Positions 9,401-17,669 of a stretch of 64,000 bases of DNA are shown here, piece after piece. Made by a program: the position numbers and the translations under genes. The notes under the pieces are model-generated. The model was not told the DNA's origin. It did no database searches and worked only from the letters and a program-made list of their open reading frames with translations. Numbering within the stretch: position 1 is the stretch's first letter; each line of letters opens with the position of its first letter. The stretch is from Enoplolaimus lenunculus (taxonomy: Eukaryota > Nematoda > Enoplea > Enoplida > Thoracostomopsidae), in the NCBI GenBank assembly GCA_030248215.1, contig JASANG010000798.1, positions 1 to 64,000 on the forward strand, read 5' to 3'.

Positions 9401-12400
9401 TATGGTTCCTCCTAGGAATTTAATACAACAGTTTATTTTACAGAATTTGGCGAGCTGAGTTCAGCGGTACCACTTTTTAGGCAGCAGTGCCCCGGTTCAA
9501 AAGTTATAGCCATTTAAACAGCAACATTTCATTATATAAAACGTGTACAAACGCCAACCAAATTCGTATAACGAAAAACCTAGTAAAGCTTATAATTTAC
9601 GAACATGTGAACGATAGATAATTTCTCTTTCAATCTGTGCGTGTTTGCACTGTAATTTTGAGTGCCATAACATTTGAGGGCCGTAACATTTGAACCGCTG
9701 GTCATGCAGCCATAAAAGTGATACCGTTTTGAACTCAGTTCGTCGAAATTTTTGAAATTTTTAGGGTAGGCCACTTTTTCTTGAATTCCTAGAGGGCTCC
9801 AGATTTAACATGTTATTGTATTTTGTGCGTTGCGACGCTCTTCTGAGAAAGTTAGCAAGGTCTGGTTCGGCAATGCAGTGAAGTGATTATAGCACAATAT
9901 GAAGTAAGGAAAGTCATTTAAGAAGTATGTGGTTCCGGTGTTAAATCAGAGATTTTTAACTGGATTTTTCCGGCATTTTCGGTATCAATCATTTTGTGTT
10001 TAAAAAGTAAAAGTTGAACGTGTTTGACGAATTTTTATTTAAGAAAAGCAAGATACTGTAGACACACATTAAACTGAAGACGTATAGCGCATGGTGTCGG
10101 CGTTGATGGAGACCAGCTGTTGCGGCAGACTGGATGCCTCATTGGCTAGTGTGTCAGCCAACTCATTCCCTTCTAAGCCAGCATGACCAGGAAGCCATTG
10201 TATAGTCATTGTGTTCTGCAGGGGCATGTTGTTAATGTTTTCCCAGGTGTTATGTTCCAGAGCAGATGTTGCATTATTTGATCTTCTCTGCAAGCGCTTT
10301 GTGAGTGACTGGGAATGTAAAGATAGTGATGTTGCTGTTGATGATAAAAGACGTAGCTTTCGAAATGGCGATTAATTCAGCCCGGTAGCTGGATGTATGT
10401 TTGCCAGCGGGTGCTGAGTTCTCGCCAATTTTACTTGTTGTTGTTGTTGTTGTTAATGTTGTTGTTGATGATGATGTAGACCTGACCTGGTAGTAACGCA
10501 GAATTTCCTAATATGTTACTTTGAGGGGTGTAACGAATCCGCGTAAGTATAAGTCATGGAGTTATAACTTATTAGGTAAATTGTAAATTGCGATTTAAAA
10601 CAGTGTCTCAGGTTGTCTTTTGAAATTGACATGTGCTGTCTTTTGAAATTGACATGTGCGCGAAACTTTACGCGTATGTGGAAAATAGCTATTGTGATAG
10701 GTTACCTAATTATAGGAAGCAAGCATATCAGTTTAGTAATTTATGCTCAGCTGCTGAACAAGGTCGTAGCAAAGACGATTTAGGTGTCAAACCCCCTACC
10801 CTTGGTAAGTTTTATTCAGAGATTTTTAGACACAACCAGTTTTCAACGCAATAAACCGTCTCTCCGACATTGTTTTTGTAGATAATGAACCATCTTTTCC
10901 AAAATCCTAGCTACTGCATTGCTGCTGAAGGATATTCAAAATTGATTAACGTAAGTTTGATCATAGTGTTTGAAGCCAGCTCAGAATTAAGAATGCGTCA
11001 ATTGGAGTGTGTGTTGTGTTTTTCTTCGGTTTAATCGTTAAATGGACTCTGTTGTATCGTTACAAGATGGAACTACTCGCTTTTCGTTACAACGAGCGAG
11101 TTCCAATCGGTCACCCCCCTTACATGGCACAGTGCCCGTGTTCAGCACCGCCGGCTGGAGAAATCCGACCTTGGTGGAAATTGTACTTATAAAAAGAAAC
11201 ATGTGATAGCATCATTTCTTTTTTTGAAATAGCAAATTTAAGCAAAAATCTGCTAGAAATACCAAAAATTTGCTAATATTTAGAAATTTTAACTCCTCAT
11301 TTTTATCTTTATCTTGACTGTTTTCTAAACTGGCCCTACTCATCCAATGTTAGCGGATTGAACTCAATGATTCCTGCCAAATGCCTCCCCATCGAGATCA
11401 GGCTAACGAAATTCTATTAAGTGCGAAGTTTCGGAACAGATTGAGTTGTACATTTCAAAATAAACATCGGGCTGGGGCTCAGAATAAATGAAACAGTAAC
11501 ATAATCCGGATCCGTGGTTTTAATAAAAACTAAACGGTGAGCTAGGGACAATTTTTCTCGTGAACCTTGGCTGCTCTGTGCGATCTCTTAACATTGACAG
11601 CTCTTCTTACACAAGTATATTGTGAAAATTGCAATGTTCTTGTAAGGTTTACGTGCTTTTCTCTATTTCCAGAGTCGCTATTGTTATTTTGTTTAAATTA
11701 TTTTATACTTTTGGTGACGATATATATGGTGGTGTTTCATTCAACTCCCAACCGGAAGAAATTCAGTGTTAAGAAATTTTGAAAAATAGATTTATCCATC
11801 GCAATTCGTTTCTGAAATTGAACATTGACGATTTAGATATTTTTAAGAAAATCTTACTCAAAAACATTGATTTTGTAACCACTGTTTCTTTATTTATTTA
11901 CTTTAGTTAAAATCTCCTCAGTATTAGCAAGAGTGCATAATACAAGAGTGTGCAACTGGTACAAAATTTACCACCGGGCGTTGCATTTTTAACCGACCAC
12001 CTTGTTTAGAGGGGGGTCGTTGTCACATGCAATAACCCTAAATGAAATTATAAGCGGATCACTTTTGTTGCCGGATACATTAAGTGTCATGGTTGGCAGA
12101 ACGTGTACCGCCTCTAAATAAAGGAGAGATAAGGCAAAAACGCAATGCGTGCCGGGTACGTTCTTTTCTACACAGAGTGTACCCAGTTGCACACTCTTGT
12201 TGAAGTATGCATCATCTACTCTTGGTATTACTGACCCGTTTTCCAACAAGCAAAAATTGATCACAGAACTAGCGGCATCGTTTAACGAAGTGATTCAATT
12301 ACACAATTAGGCTTGCTTTCTTCGGTGAAGGCTAACGCATAAGTACGCCTTTCCTAAGCGTTAATGTGTAGAAAAGTGTACAAGAGCTCAAATTGAGCCA

Positions 12401-15400
12401 ATTGGTTGCACATATTAATAGAAAAATTTTACAGTTACTAAGATTCTTGAGTTGAATTTTATTTCATGAAAAGTGTGTAACATGTACTTCCATTTTGGTA
12501 TTCACTTCACACATGTTTTTTACCTACTTGTAAAAAGCAGTGCTTGGTTTGCAGTTGTTGCGATCTAAAATTAGTTCCGTATACGTGGCACCTGCTGTGC
12601 CTTAAGAGTTTCAACTGTAACATTAACAAATGTTATTTTTTGTGTAATTCTAATTGTTAGTGTAACATACAGGGATGTATGGTCTCGGTCTCGGTAAGTA
12701 TCGGGATTTGGCTGGTCTCGGTAGGTTTCAAACCGAGACCAAAGGAGAAAGAAAAGGTGCCGCTTTTTTCTGCACAACGTTCACAATAAACAGACGTCAG
12801 TTGTCCTTGTTGATTTTTGCCTATAAATTTTTTGCTGTTTTAGTAATATTGTTGTTAGTTGTCGGGTCTCGGCGTCGGTTTTTGACCGATACCGCACATC
12901 CCTGATAACTTACATACTGTGGCATTATACACAGCGATCGAACGGATATTGGCGGTAACCGGATATAGCACCCAACTTTGTTCACTGTTGGTGTTATTGG
13001 AGTCGTGCCAATATATGTGTATTGATTAAAAATTGTTTGCTCGGACGTTTGCAGGGAAAAGTTATTTTGACATACAAAAGTATTTTGTCACAAAGATCTG
13101 TTTTGTTTAAATAAACTTGCGTGAAGCGCGAAAATTAATTGGTTTGAAATAATGACACTTCTGCTAGGTAGTCATGTATTTTAAAATGCGATAGTGTAAA
13201 AGAAATATATACGTATGCCTTGAAAATATTGTACAATCTCTCATTCGGTATTTGGTTTGGAATATGTTTTAGGTGCCATTTGTCGCTGTCATAGATCATC
13301 ATTCAAAAAGCATTGTTATTGCTCTTCGAGGCTCGTTATCTCTACAAGACGCAATGACCGATATGTGTGCCAATGAGCAATCTGTATTGCTCCGATCGCC
13401 GCCACAAACAGCGCATGATTCAGCTATCCTCGTTAATAACGAACAAAACTATTCTTCGCATTCCACGTCCAGCACTGTGCCAACTGTTGAAACTCAACCA
13501 GAGTCGGACATTGAAATTGAAGCTATGATTCACAAGGGTATTTTGCAATCAGCTCAATGGCTACTACATCGTTTAGAAGCCGAACATATTTTATATGATT
13601 TGCAAATACTGCAACCCACATATGCTTTAGTAATTACCGGTCATAGCTTAGGCGCTGGTGTTGCTTCTGTGTTGACCCTACTGTTGGCAGAGAAATATCC
13701 AACCGTTCGTTGCTATGCATTTTCGCCTCCTGGAGGTGTAATCAGCGAAAATGCAATTGCAATCAGTCGCAATTTCATTTTAAGTGTAATAGTTGGTGAT
13801 GATTTAATTCCAAGACTTTCTTTGCAGTCGTTGAACAAACTGAAACGAGATGTCGTTTTTGCAATTCGAAACTGTGATCGAGCGAAATATGAAATTTTAG
13901 TCAAAGGTTGCTTTAAGTTACTTTTTGGTACCAAAGTCGATTTAAACCGAGCTTACGTTAATAGCGGAAGCCCGAGGGATGTTGAGTCTTCCACTAGTGG
14001 ACAGGAAGCAATCGTTAATGATCCGGATTGGGGGTCAAATACAGGCGATTTCGGACATAGTACACAAGCTGGAGATGGTAATAATTGCGGTGCTCGGATG
14101 ATGTCAGCTGATTCGAGAAGTACCGATACAAACAGAAATGATCATTTAAATGCCAACCTGTCCAGCTGTTGTGGTCGTCACGATGATCAACGATCTGCCG
14201 TATCTGAACATGAAACTGGTGTTGCAATTGTTAGCTCTGTGATTGGAAAAGCATCAGGAGATTTTCAAAGAATTGATGATGATACGTCGCCACTGCTTAG
14301 TTCCGAACGGAGGCAGCGCTATAATAGTACGGAGTGTGTTGATGAGAATATTGTATCGAGTGGGATTTGTGATAATACATGTAACGTTGATACGCTTAGT
14401 GATGAAACTACAGCTTCTGACGCGAACTGTTTGCCGGTGCCATTGTTTTGTCCAGGACGCATATTGTTTCTAGAATCTCCTCATTCAGTGTTCCGTCAGG
14501 GACCGGTTTGTCCTAGATGGCGCACTGCGTATGAATTCCGCTCTATTATACTTAGTGTCGGTATGGTTAAAGATCATATGCCGTTTGCGGTACGCAAATC
14601 GTTAAACGACGCCCTGTCGACAGAGAATTTGAGCTCTGCTGAAGAATGATTGACATGTTTTGCTATTTGTCTTCCACGTGATGACGTTTTAATTGCTTTG
14701 GATTGATATATGCACCGTAGCAATCGACGTATTGTGTGGGGTTAGAATTTGATTTTTTCTAAGTGTACTTGGCTAACGAAACGGTTAACCTCATTCTATG
14801 TATTTGAGGGGATTGCTGATATCTGATATTATATACAGTGTATGTGTGTATGAACTTTACATGTTTATTATATAAGTTCGCATGGCCATGCCATTTTTCT
14901 GTGCAAAATGTTTACCTTTGCAATTCAGTTGTTTGCTCGTTTATTTGTGTATTAATTAAATTTATATTTGACTGAAAGCAAATTATATATTTAGCATTTA
15001 TAATTGAATTGCATAAAAACATAACTAGTGAAAGTAGCTGCAATATTTGCAACCCTACTTGTTCTCATATCTATGCTAGCATTGCACGTGCAGCTTGCAT
15101 ATGAAAGTTTGGTCACAAAATAGCTTTGAAGTTCTTGCAGCTGCAAATTATGCACTTGCAAGTCGCTTGAATTTTTTGCGCATGTATTTTGTCTGGCCAG
15201 TCGGAAGACACGCTGTTGAGCGCTTCTGAATTAATTCAGACTTTAAATTTATCCAAGAAGCTTGAATTAATTCAAATATCAAACATGTTTCATATTTCGC
15301 CGTCTACGGCGACTGCAACTGGGCTTGTTTTATATTTTTATGCACTAAATAGGAATTGTATATGTATGAAAGCGTTTCAAGTCCAGAAATTTCGAGTAGA

Positions 15401-17669
15401 GCTTTCTTTACGCGAGCTTTCTTTACGCGTGAATGTTGCTTGCAGCTGAAACTTGCATCTGCAAGTTTTTTCATTCGAAGAACATGCAGCTGCAATACAT
15501 TCATTATGAATATGCGCGAAGAATTAATTCATAGGCATAAATAGCCTTGCAATTTGAACTAATTCATTACCTAGTCTTTCGATATTGCAGGTGTAGAGTA
15601 TTTGTTTGTACATCATCCAGTCAAGGTGTGACCTCGGGTTCATTTACCGGTACCGCAGCCGGTAGCGAATTTTTTCCGGAATCGTATATATGTAGCATCT
15701 TAATCAGTGTAGTGTTGGAAATTGTGTCAGACGCGCAAAAGTATAGTTTTAGTGAATTGAAATTCACTGCTAACCTAGGTTTTTCATTTTTACTACAGTG
15801 CGAAAAACTTTAACTTCTTGGCATGCCCAGAAATGTAATTGCAGCAAGGTGTTAAATATGTAAACTTGTAAGAAGCTGTTTTGTGATATGTGGCATCACA
15901 ACCTTAAATAACCGAGATCCGGTAGGTTTATACCAGATACAGATAACTGTTTTTGCCGGATATTAAAACGAAAGCGGATATTCGGTGGCTCCCTGCGTGC
16001 AGTCTATCGACTCGATAAAAATCTTAAAACGGCAGTGCTTTTAATGGGCTGAAATTTAAATTTAAAATTTTACTCTTTCAGTGGAGAATGCCTACCATAG
16101 TTTATTTGAACAAATTAAATCGTTAGTTTCGCTCAACAACATCAACTTTTACGAAAACTAGAAGCAAGACTATGGACATTCACGTATCACGATAATTCGT
16201 CGTGCGACAACTCGTCAACCGGCCCTTGCAATTCGAAATGTTGTCGGCTCAGTAATTTTTGGTCCGTAATTATGCTTATTATGAATAATTATGCTTAGGA
16301 TTATACATACAATTAAGCTTAGGACACTGTCGATCTGCAAGTTGTCGGGCGACGAATTGTCTTAGCTTCGTCTGTTCGTTTGGCAAAAGCCGCTACTACG
16401 TATGCCTTTGCGTCGTTTCAGGTGCCGTTCTTCATTGGTGCGGATCGCGAAAATCAAGCTGTTGTTATTGCTATACGTGGATCGTTTTCGTTGCAAGACG
16501 CAATTACCGATTTAAGTGCAACTGAAGAGAAGTTAAATTTAAATTATGCTGCAAAGGACGGGGGTGAAATTTGTGTTCATCGTGGTATGTTCAAATCGGC
16601 AATGTGGGTTTATCAACGCCTTGAAACTGAGCGTTTGCTGTCGAATGCTATGAATGCATGCCCCGGGTACAATCTAGTCATTACTGGGCATAGTCTTGGC
16701 GCAGGTGTTGCAAGTATTCTCACATTATTGCTTCGTAATATTTATCCCAATGTTTGCTGTTATGCGTTTTCGCCGCCAGGTTGTACAGTAAGCGAAAGTG
16801 CCCAGCCTTACGCACGCCAAATGATCCTGAGTGTGATTTACGGATCCGATATGATACCTCGTATTTCACTTGAGTCACTCACGTGCCTGAAAAAAGATTT
16901 AATTCACGCTGTTATGGAGTGTAATCAGCCTAAATGTCGTATACTGTTAACTGGGTTGTTTCGATTATTGCTTCAAATGCCAGGGATTGTGAACGAAGCC
17001 GTTCTGGGCAAGCGTGTTGCAAGGCCTGGTGGCTCGCAACGTAAAGATGCTGACAATAGCAATACGGGAACTTCGACAAAGCTAAAATTGGGAACTGTAC
17101 CTGTGACTAAAAAGCAGTCCTTAGAAGATCGTCAAACCGTGAAATGCGACGATGTAACACTGCAACAGGAGCAGAAGACCAGTGAAATTACTAATAGTAT
17201 TTATGCAGCAGCTGATGCGAATGAAAACTCTAGTCAGAACAAGGGGGCAAAGGTTTCAATGCAGTCTTCGTCTATGACGGGCACTGGCTGCGTCGATCCA
17301 TCTGAAGAGCTTGAACGCCTGCCTTCGTTGACCAAAATTGAAGGTCCAATCTTGATGTACGCAAAAGACACTATGTTTTCGATTGATCTTGATAAAAATT
17401 CTGGCGATAAACTCGGTGGATTCCGACAGCAACATATGTACGTTCCGGGTAGGATTATGTTTTTATCGCTGACCGATGAATCGTCTGCTGATACTTCCAG
17501 TGGAGCAACAACGCCACGTGCAACTAATCACCATGTTCCTGTAGTGCGGGCAATCTGGGCAAAGCCGAAGCATTTTCGTAAACTTGTACTCAGTCACCGA
17601 ATGCTACCTGATCATTTGCCGTTTACGGTTGGGTGGGCGTTGGAGAATGTAGAAGAGTCAGAGTTATAG
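6353..17669 (+). CDS. Diacylglycerol lipase (sn-1-specific DAGL), gene with two alternative terminal exons
   Basis: Exons 1-4 (6353-6447, 6721-7205, 7444-7617, 8756-9189) join in frame to 396 codons. Exon 5a (13273-14649) or exon 5b (16422-17669) then completes a protein of 854 or 811 residues. DAGLs hydrolyse diacylglycerol at sn-1 to give 2-arachidonoylglycerol at the plasma membrane. N-terminal MPG..FGRRW..SSDDFVFP matches the conserved family start. Four membrane segments, a Cys-rich segment and GHSLGAG follow in family order. Each isoform ends soon after the catalytic-His segment, so it lacks the long tail of vertebrate DAGL-alpha and is closer in plan to DAGL-beta or the insect enzyme. 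All junctions have GT/AG and matching phase. Alternative splicing is inferred. Confidence 0.85.
6721..7205 (+). CDS. DAGL exon 2 (transmembrane region TM1-TM4)
   Basis: Acceptor CATATTTCAG at 6720, donor GTAAGT at 7206, phase 2 in and phase 1 out. It encodes hydrophobic segments TLLVSIIYGV (completing TM1), FIIVCLASNVLDAVLAFAIA (TM2), ARVPLAIFECAWLIAGTVWV (TM3) and IVTVVLGWLLFFGFWFGLYL (TM4). A hydrophilic loop between TM3 and TM4 includes RCINDAAVRRTHTV. The exon closes with VFDPLG, matching the VFDPTGR that ends TM4 in vertebrate DAGL-alpha. Confidence 0.85.
7444..7617 (+). CDS. DAGL exon 3 (cytosolic linker after TM4)
   Basis: Acceptor ATGCTGTCAG, donor G|GTAAAT at 7618, phase 1 at both ends. 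It encodes RIHHTGADRSHRVRMTTQTQ, then LWKRRFRLACCCLIGRDD, then AYEDVAALLSAFFV. This corresponds to the W-x-RRLKVFLCC..D..AY-x-EIA-x-LFAEFF stretch in DAGL-alpha, a cytosolic helix-rich segment before the lipase fold. Confidence 0.8.
7845..8035 (+). repeat. Dispersed repeat, copy 1 (DAGL intron 3)
   Basis: Diverged relative of 15740-15995, with AATTTTTCATTTTACTTCAG, AAAAAGCTGTTATGTG and TATTCGGTGGACT in the same order. It lies in intron 3, between exons 3 and 4. Confidence 0.45.
8385..8455 (+). repeat. Fragment of the TTAGGC-bearing MITE family
   Basis: GACTTAGGCTTAGGAATATGC followed by TTATACTCCTGTTACGACC matches the right half of the family described at 34343-34532. It lies in DAGL intron 3. 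Confidence 0.55.
8756..9189 (+). CDS. DAGL exon 4 (Cys-rich segment, entry to lipase fold)
   Basis: Acceptor TATTGTTTAG at 8755, donor GAG|GTAGCT at 9190, phase 1 in and phase 0 out. It encodes DMVMSDIWAGLLLL (cf. DIVPSDIIAGLVLL), then RYFEFAKAIYGWPNYVW, then a Cys-rich run CAGICGLCHAIRC..CGCCQR and EQDNCCMCN. It closes with DEADLFYLSYHNRIYEV, the family's D-x-VY-x-SCHD-x-VYE block just before the catalytic core. The phase-0 exit fits both terminal exons, which start GTG CCN TTY. Confidence 0.85.
10069..10405 (-). pseudogene. LINE fragment, RNase H domain
   Basis: On the minus strand a 74-residue frame contains TIQWLPGHAGLEGNELADTL, the C-terminal signature of the RNase H domain of non-LTR retrotransposons (I/Jockey-type with RNH). 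Just upstream in another frame SSYRAELIAISKAT matches the AEL-x-AI helix of the same domain. A frame change therefore separates the two and the copy is dead. No reverse transcriptase is visible nearby. It lies antisense inside DAGL intron 4. Confidence 0.7.
12670..12904. mobile_element. hAT-like MITE (CAGGGATGT ends, GGTCTCGG motif)
   Basis: A 235-bp element with terminal inverted repeats CAGGGATGT...ACATCCCTG and sub-terminal GGTCTCGG/CCGATACC. Flanking octamers GTAACATA and ATAACTTA agree at 6 of 8 positions, fitting an aged 8-bp hAT target duplication. No coding capacity. Located in DAGL intron 4, about 370 bp before exon 5a. Confidence 0.7.
13273..14649 (+). CDS. DAGL exon 5a, complete catalytic module and C-terminus (isoform a)
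   Basis: Acceptor ATATGTTTTAG at 13272, phase 0, 458 codons plus stop. It begins VPFVAVIDHHSKSIVIALRG, matching the PFYVAVDH..VVISIRGTLS block. The nucleophile Ser is in ITGHSLGAG (exon residue 125, isoform residue 521). Asp is in VGDDLIPRL (573) and His in VKDHMPF (831), so the triad is intact. About 45 extra residues, rich in Ser and Asn, are inserted after TDMCANEQ, at the lid/cap position before IHKGIL. A ~190-residue polar, low-complexity linker separates the Asp and His halves, where vertebrate DAGLs have a shorter regulatory loop. It ends ENLSSAEE. The whole catalytic half is one exon. Confidence 0.85.
   Translation: MPFVAVIDHHSKSIVIALRGSLSLQDAMTDMCANEQSVLLRSPPQTAHDSAILVNNEQNYSSHSTSSTVPTVETQPESDIEIEAMIHKGILQSAQWLLHRLEAEHILYDLQILQPTYALVITGHSLGAGVASVLTLLLAEKYPTVRCYAFSPPGGVISENAIAISRNFILSVIVGDDLIPRLSLQSLNKLKRDVVFAIRNCDRAKYEILVKGCFKLLFGTKVDLNRAYVNSGSPRDVESSTSGQEAIVNDPDWGSNTGDFGHSTQAGDGNNCGARMMSADSRSTDTNRNDHLNANLSSCCGRHDDQRSAVSEHETGVAIVSSVIGKASGDFQRIDDDTSPLLSSERRQRYNSTECVDENIVSSGICDNTCNVDTLSDETTASDANCLPVPLFCPGRILFLESPHSVFRQGPVCPRWRTAYEFRSIILSVGMVKDHMPFAVRKSLNDALSTENLSSAEE
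14955..14960 (+). promoter_or_regulatory. Candidate polyadenylation signal for isoform a (ATTAAA)
   Basis: ATTAAA about 300 bases after the exon 5a stop codon, in T-rich sequence. It is a variant hexamer in AT-rich DNA, so a chance match is likely. An independent 3' end here would be needed for exon 5a to work as a terminal exon. Confidence 0.2.
15081..15550 (-). mobile_element. CTTGCAGCTGCAAG MITE family, copy 3
   Basis: Reverse-complement relative of copy 1 at 4374-4860. It shares, in reverse order, the GACCAAACTT/AGCTGCAAGAACTTC block, CTGGCCAGTCGGAAGACA versus the TCTTCTGATTGGCC region, paired GAATTAATTC words, and a GAAGAATTAATTCATAGGCA end. It lies between the two alternative DAGL terminal exons. 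Confidence 0.55.
15740..15995 (+). repeat. Dispersed repeat 'AGAAGCTGTTTTRTG..GGATATTCGGTGG', copy 2
   Basis: It resembles 7845-8035 (copy 1, DAGL intron 3) and, reversed, 18955-19155 (copy 3). Shared blocks are TTTTTCATTTT then TGCAGCA-like, AAGAAGCTGTTTTGTG, and a rare ATCCGG/GGATATTCGGTGG tail. Copies are strongly diverged and no ends were defined. Having one copy inverted argues for a dispersed element rather than co-duplication with the lipase exon. Confidence 0.45.
16186..16366. mobile_element. MITE with GACAATTCGTCGCCCGACAA ends, directly upstream of exon 5b
   Basis: Terminal inverted repeats GATAATTCGTCGTGCGACAA (left) and the complement of TTGTCGGGCGACGAATTGTC (right) bracket about 180 bp. 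Half-copies occur at 25250-25335 and 56845-56920, where the unit reads AAGTTGTCGGGC..GACGAATTGTCGTGATACC. The right end lies 55 bases before the exon 5b acceptor, so it could affect the polypyrimidine tract and branch site of that exon. Confidence 0.6.
16422..17669 (+). CDS. DAGL exon 5b, second complete catalytic module (isoform b)
   Basis: Acceptor TGCGTCGTTTCAG at 16421, phase 0, 415 codons plus stop. It begins VPFFIGADRENQAVVIAIRG. The triad is present: Ser in ITGHSLGAG (exon residue 91, isoform residue 487), Asp in YGSDMIPRI (539) and His in LPDHLPF (794). By eye about half the residues match exon 5a near the start and about 60% around the Ser and Asp. It lacks the 45-residue cap insert of 5a and instead has EEKLNLNYAAKDGGEICVHR, close to vertebrate spacing. 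The Asp-to-His linker is of similar length but unalignable with 5a. No membrane-encoding exons lie between 5a and 5b, so it is usable only by skipping 5a or through an unseen upstream promoter. Confidence 0.8.
   Translation: MPFFIGADRENQAVVIAIRGSFSLQDAITDLSATEEKLNLNYAAKDGGEICVHRGMFKSAMWVYQRLETERLLSNAMNACPGYNLVITGHSLGAGVASILTLLLRNIYPNVCCYAFSPPGCTVSESAQPYARQMILSVIYGSDMIPRISLESLTCLKKDLIHAVMECNQPKCRILLTGLFRLLLQMPGIVNEAVLGKRVARPGGSQRKDADNSNTGTSTKLKLGTVPVTKKQSLEDRQTVKCDDVTLQQEQKTSEITNSIYAAADANENSSQNKGAKVSMQSSSMTGTGCVDPSEELERLPSLTKIEGPILMYAKDTMFSIDLDKNSGDKLGGFRQQHMYVPGRIMFLSLTDESSADTSSGATTPRATNHHVPVVRAIWAKPKHFRKLVLSHRMLPDHLPFTVGWALENVEESEL

Larger units (their letters stand above)
9190..13272 (+). 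other. Intron 4 of DAGL (to exon 5a), repeat-bearing
   Basis: This 4.1-kb interval is the longest intron in isoform a. It holds a LINE RNase H fragment (10069-10405, minus), a short GTT/GAT microsatellite near 10436-10475, a 22-base tandem duplication at about 10613-10657 (TGTCTTTTGAAATTGACATG) and a hAT-like MITE (12670-12904). No extra coding exon with matching phase was found. Confidence 0.6.

Noticed and set aside
10633-10854. 73-codon frame in intron 4 ending near a GTAAGT donor
   Set aside because: Exit phase would be 1, which does not fit exon 5a or 5b (phase 0). Nothing in DAGLs corresponds to it, and it starts in a tandem duplication.
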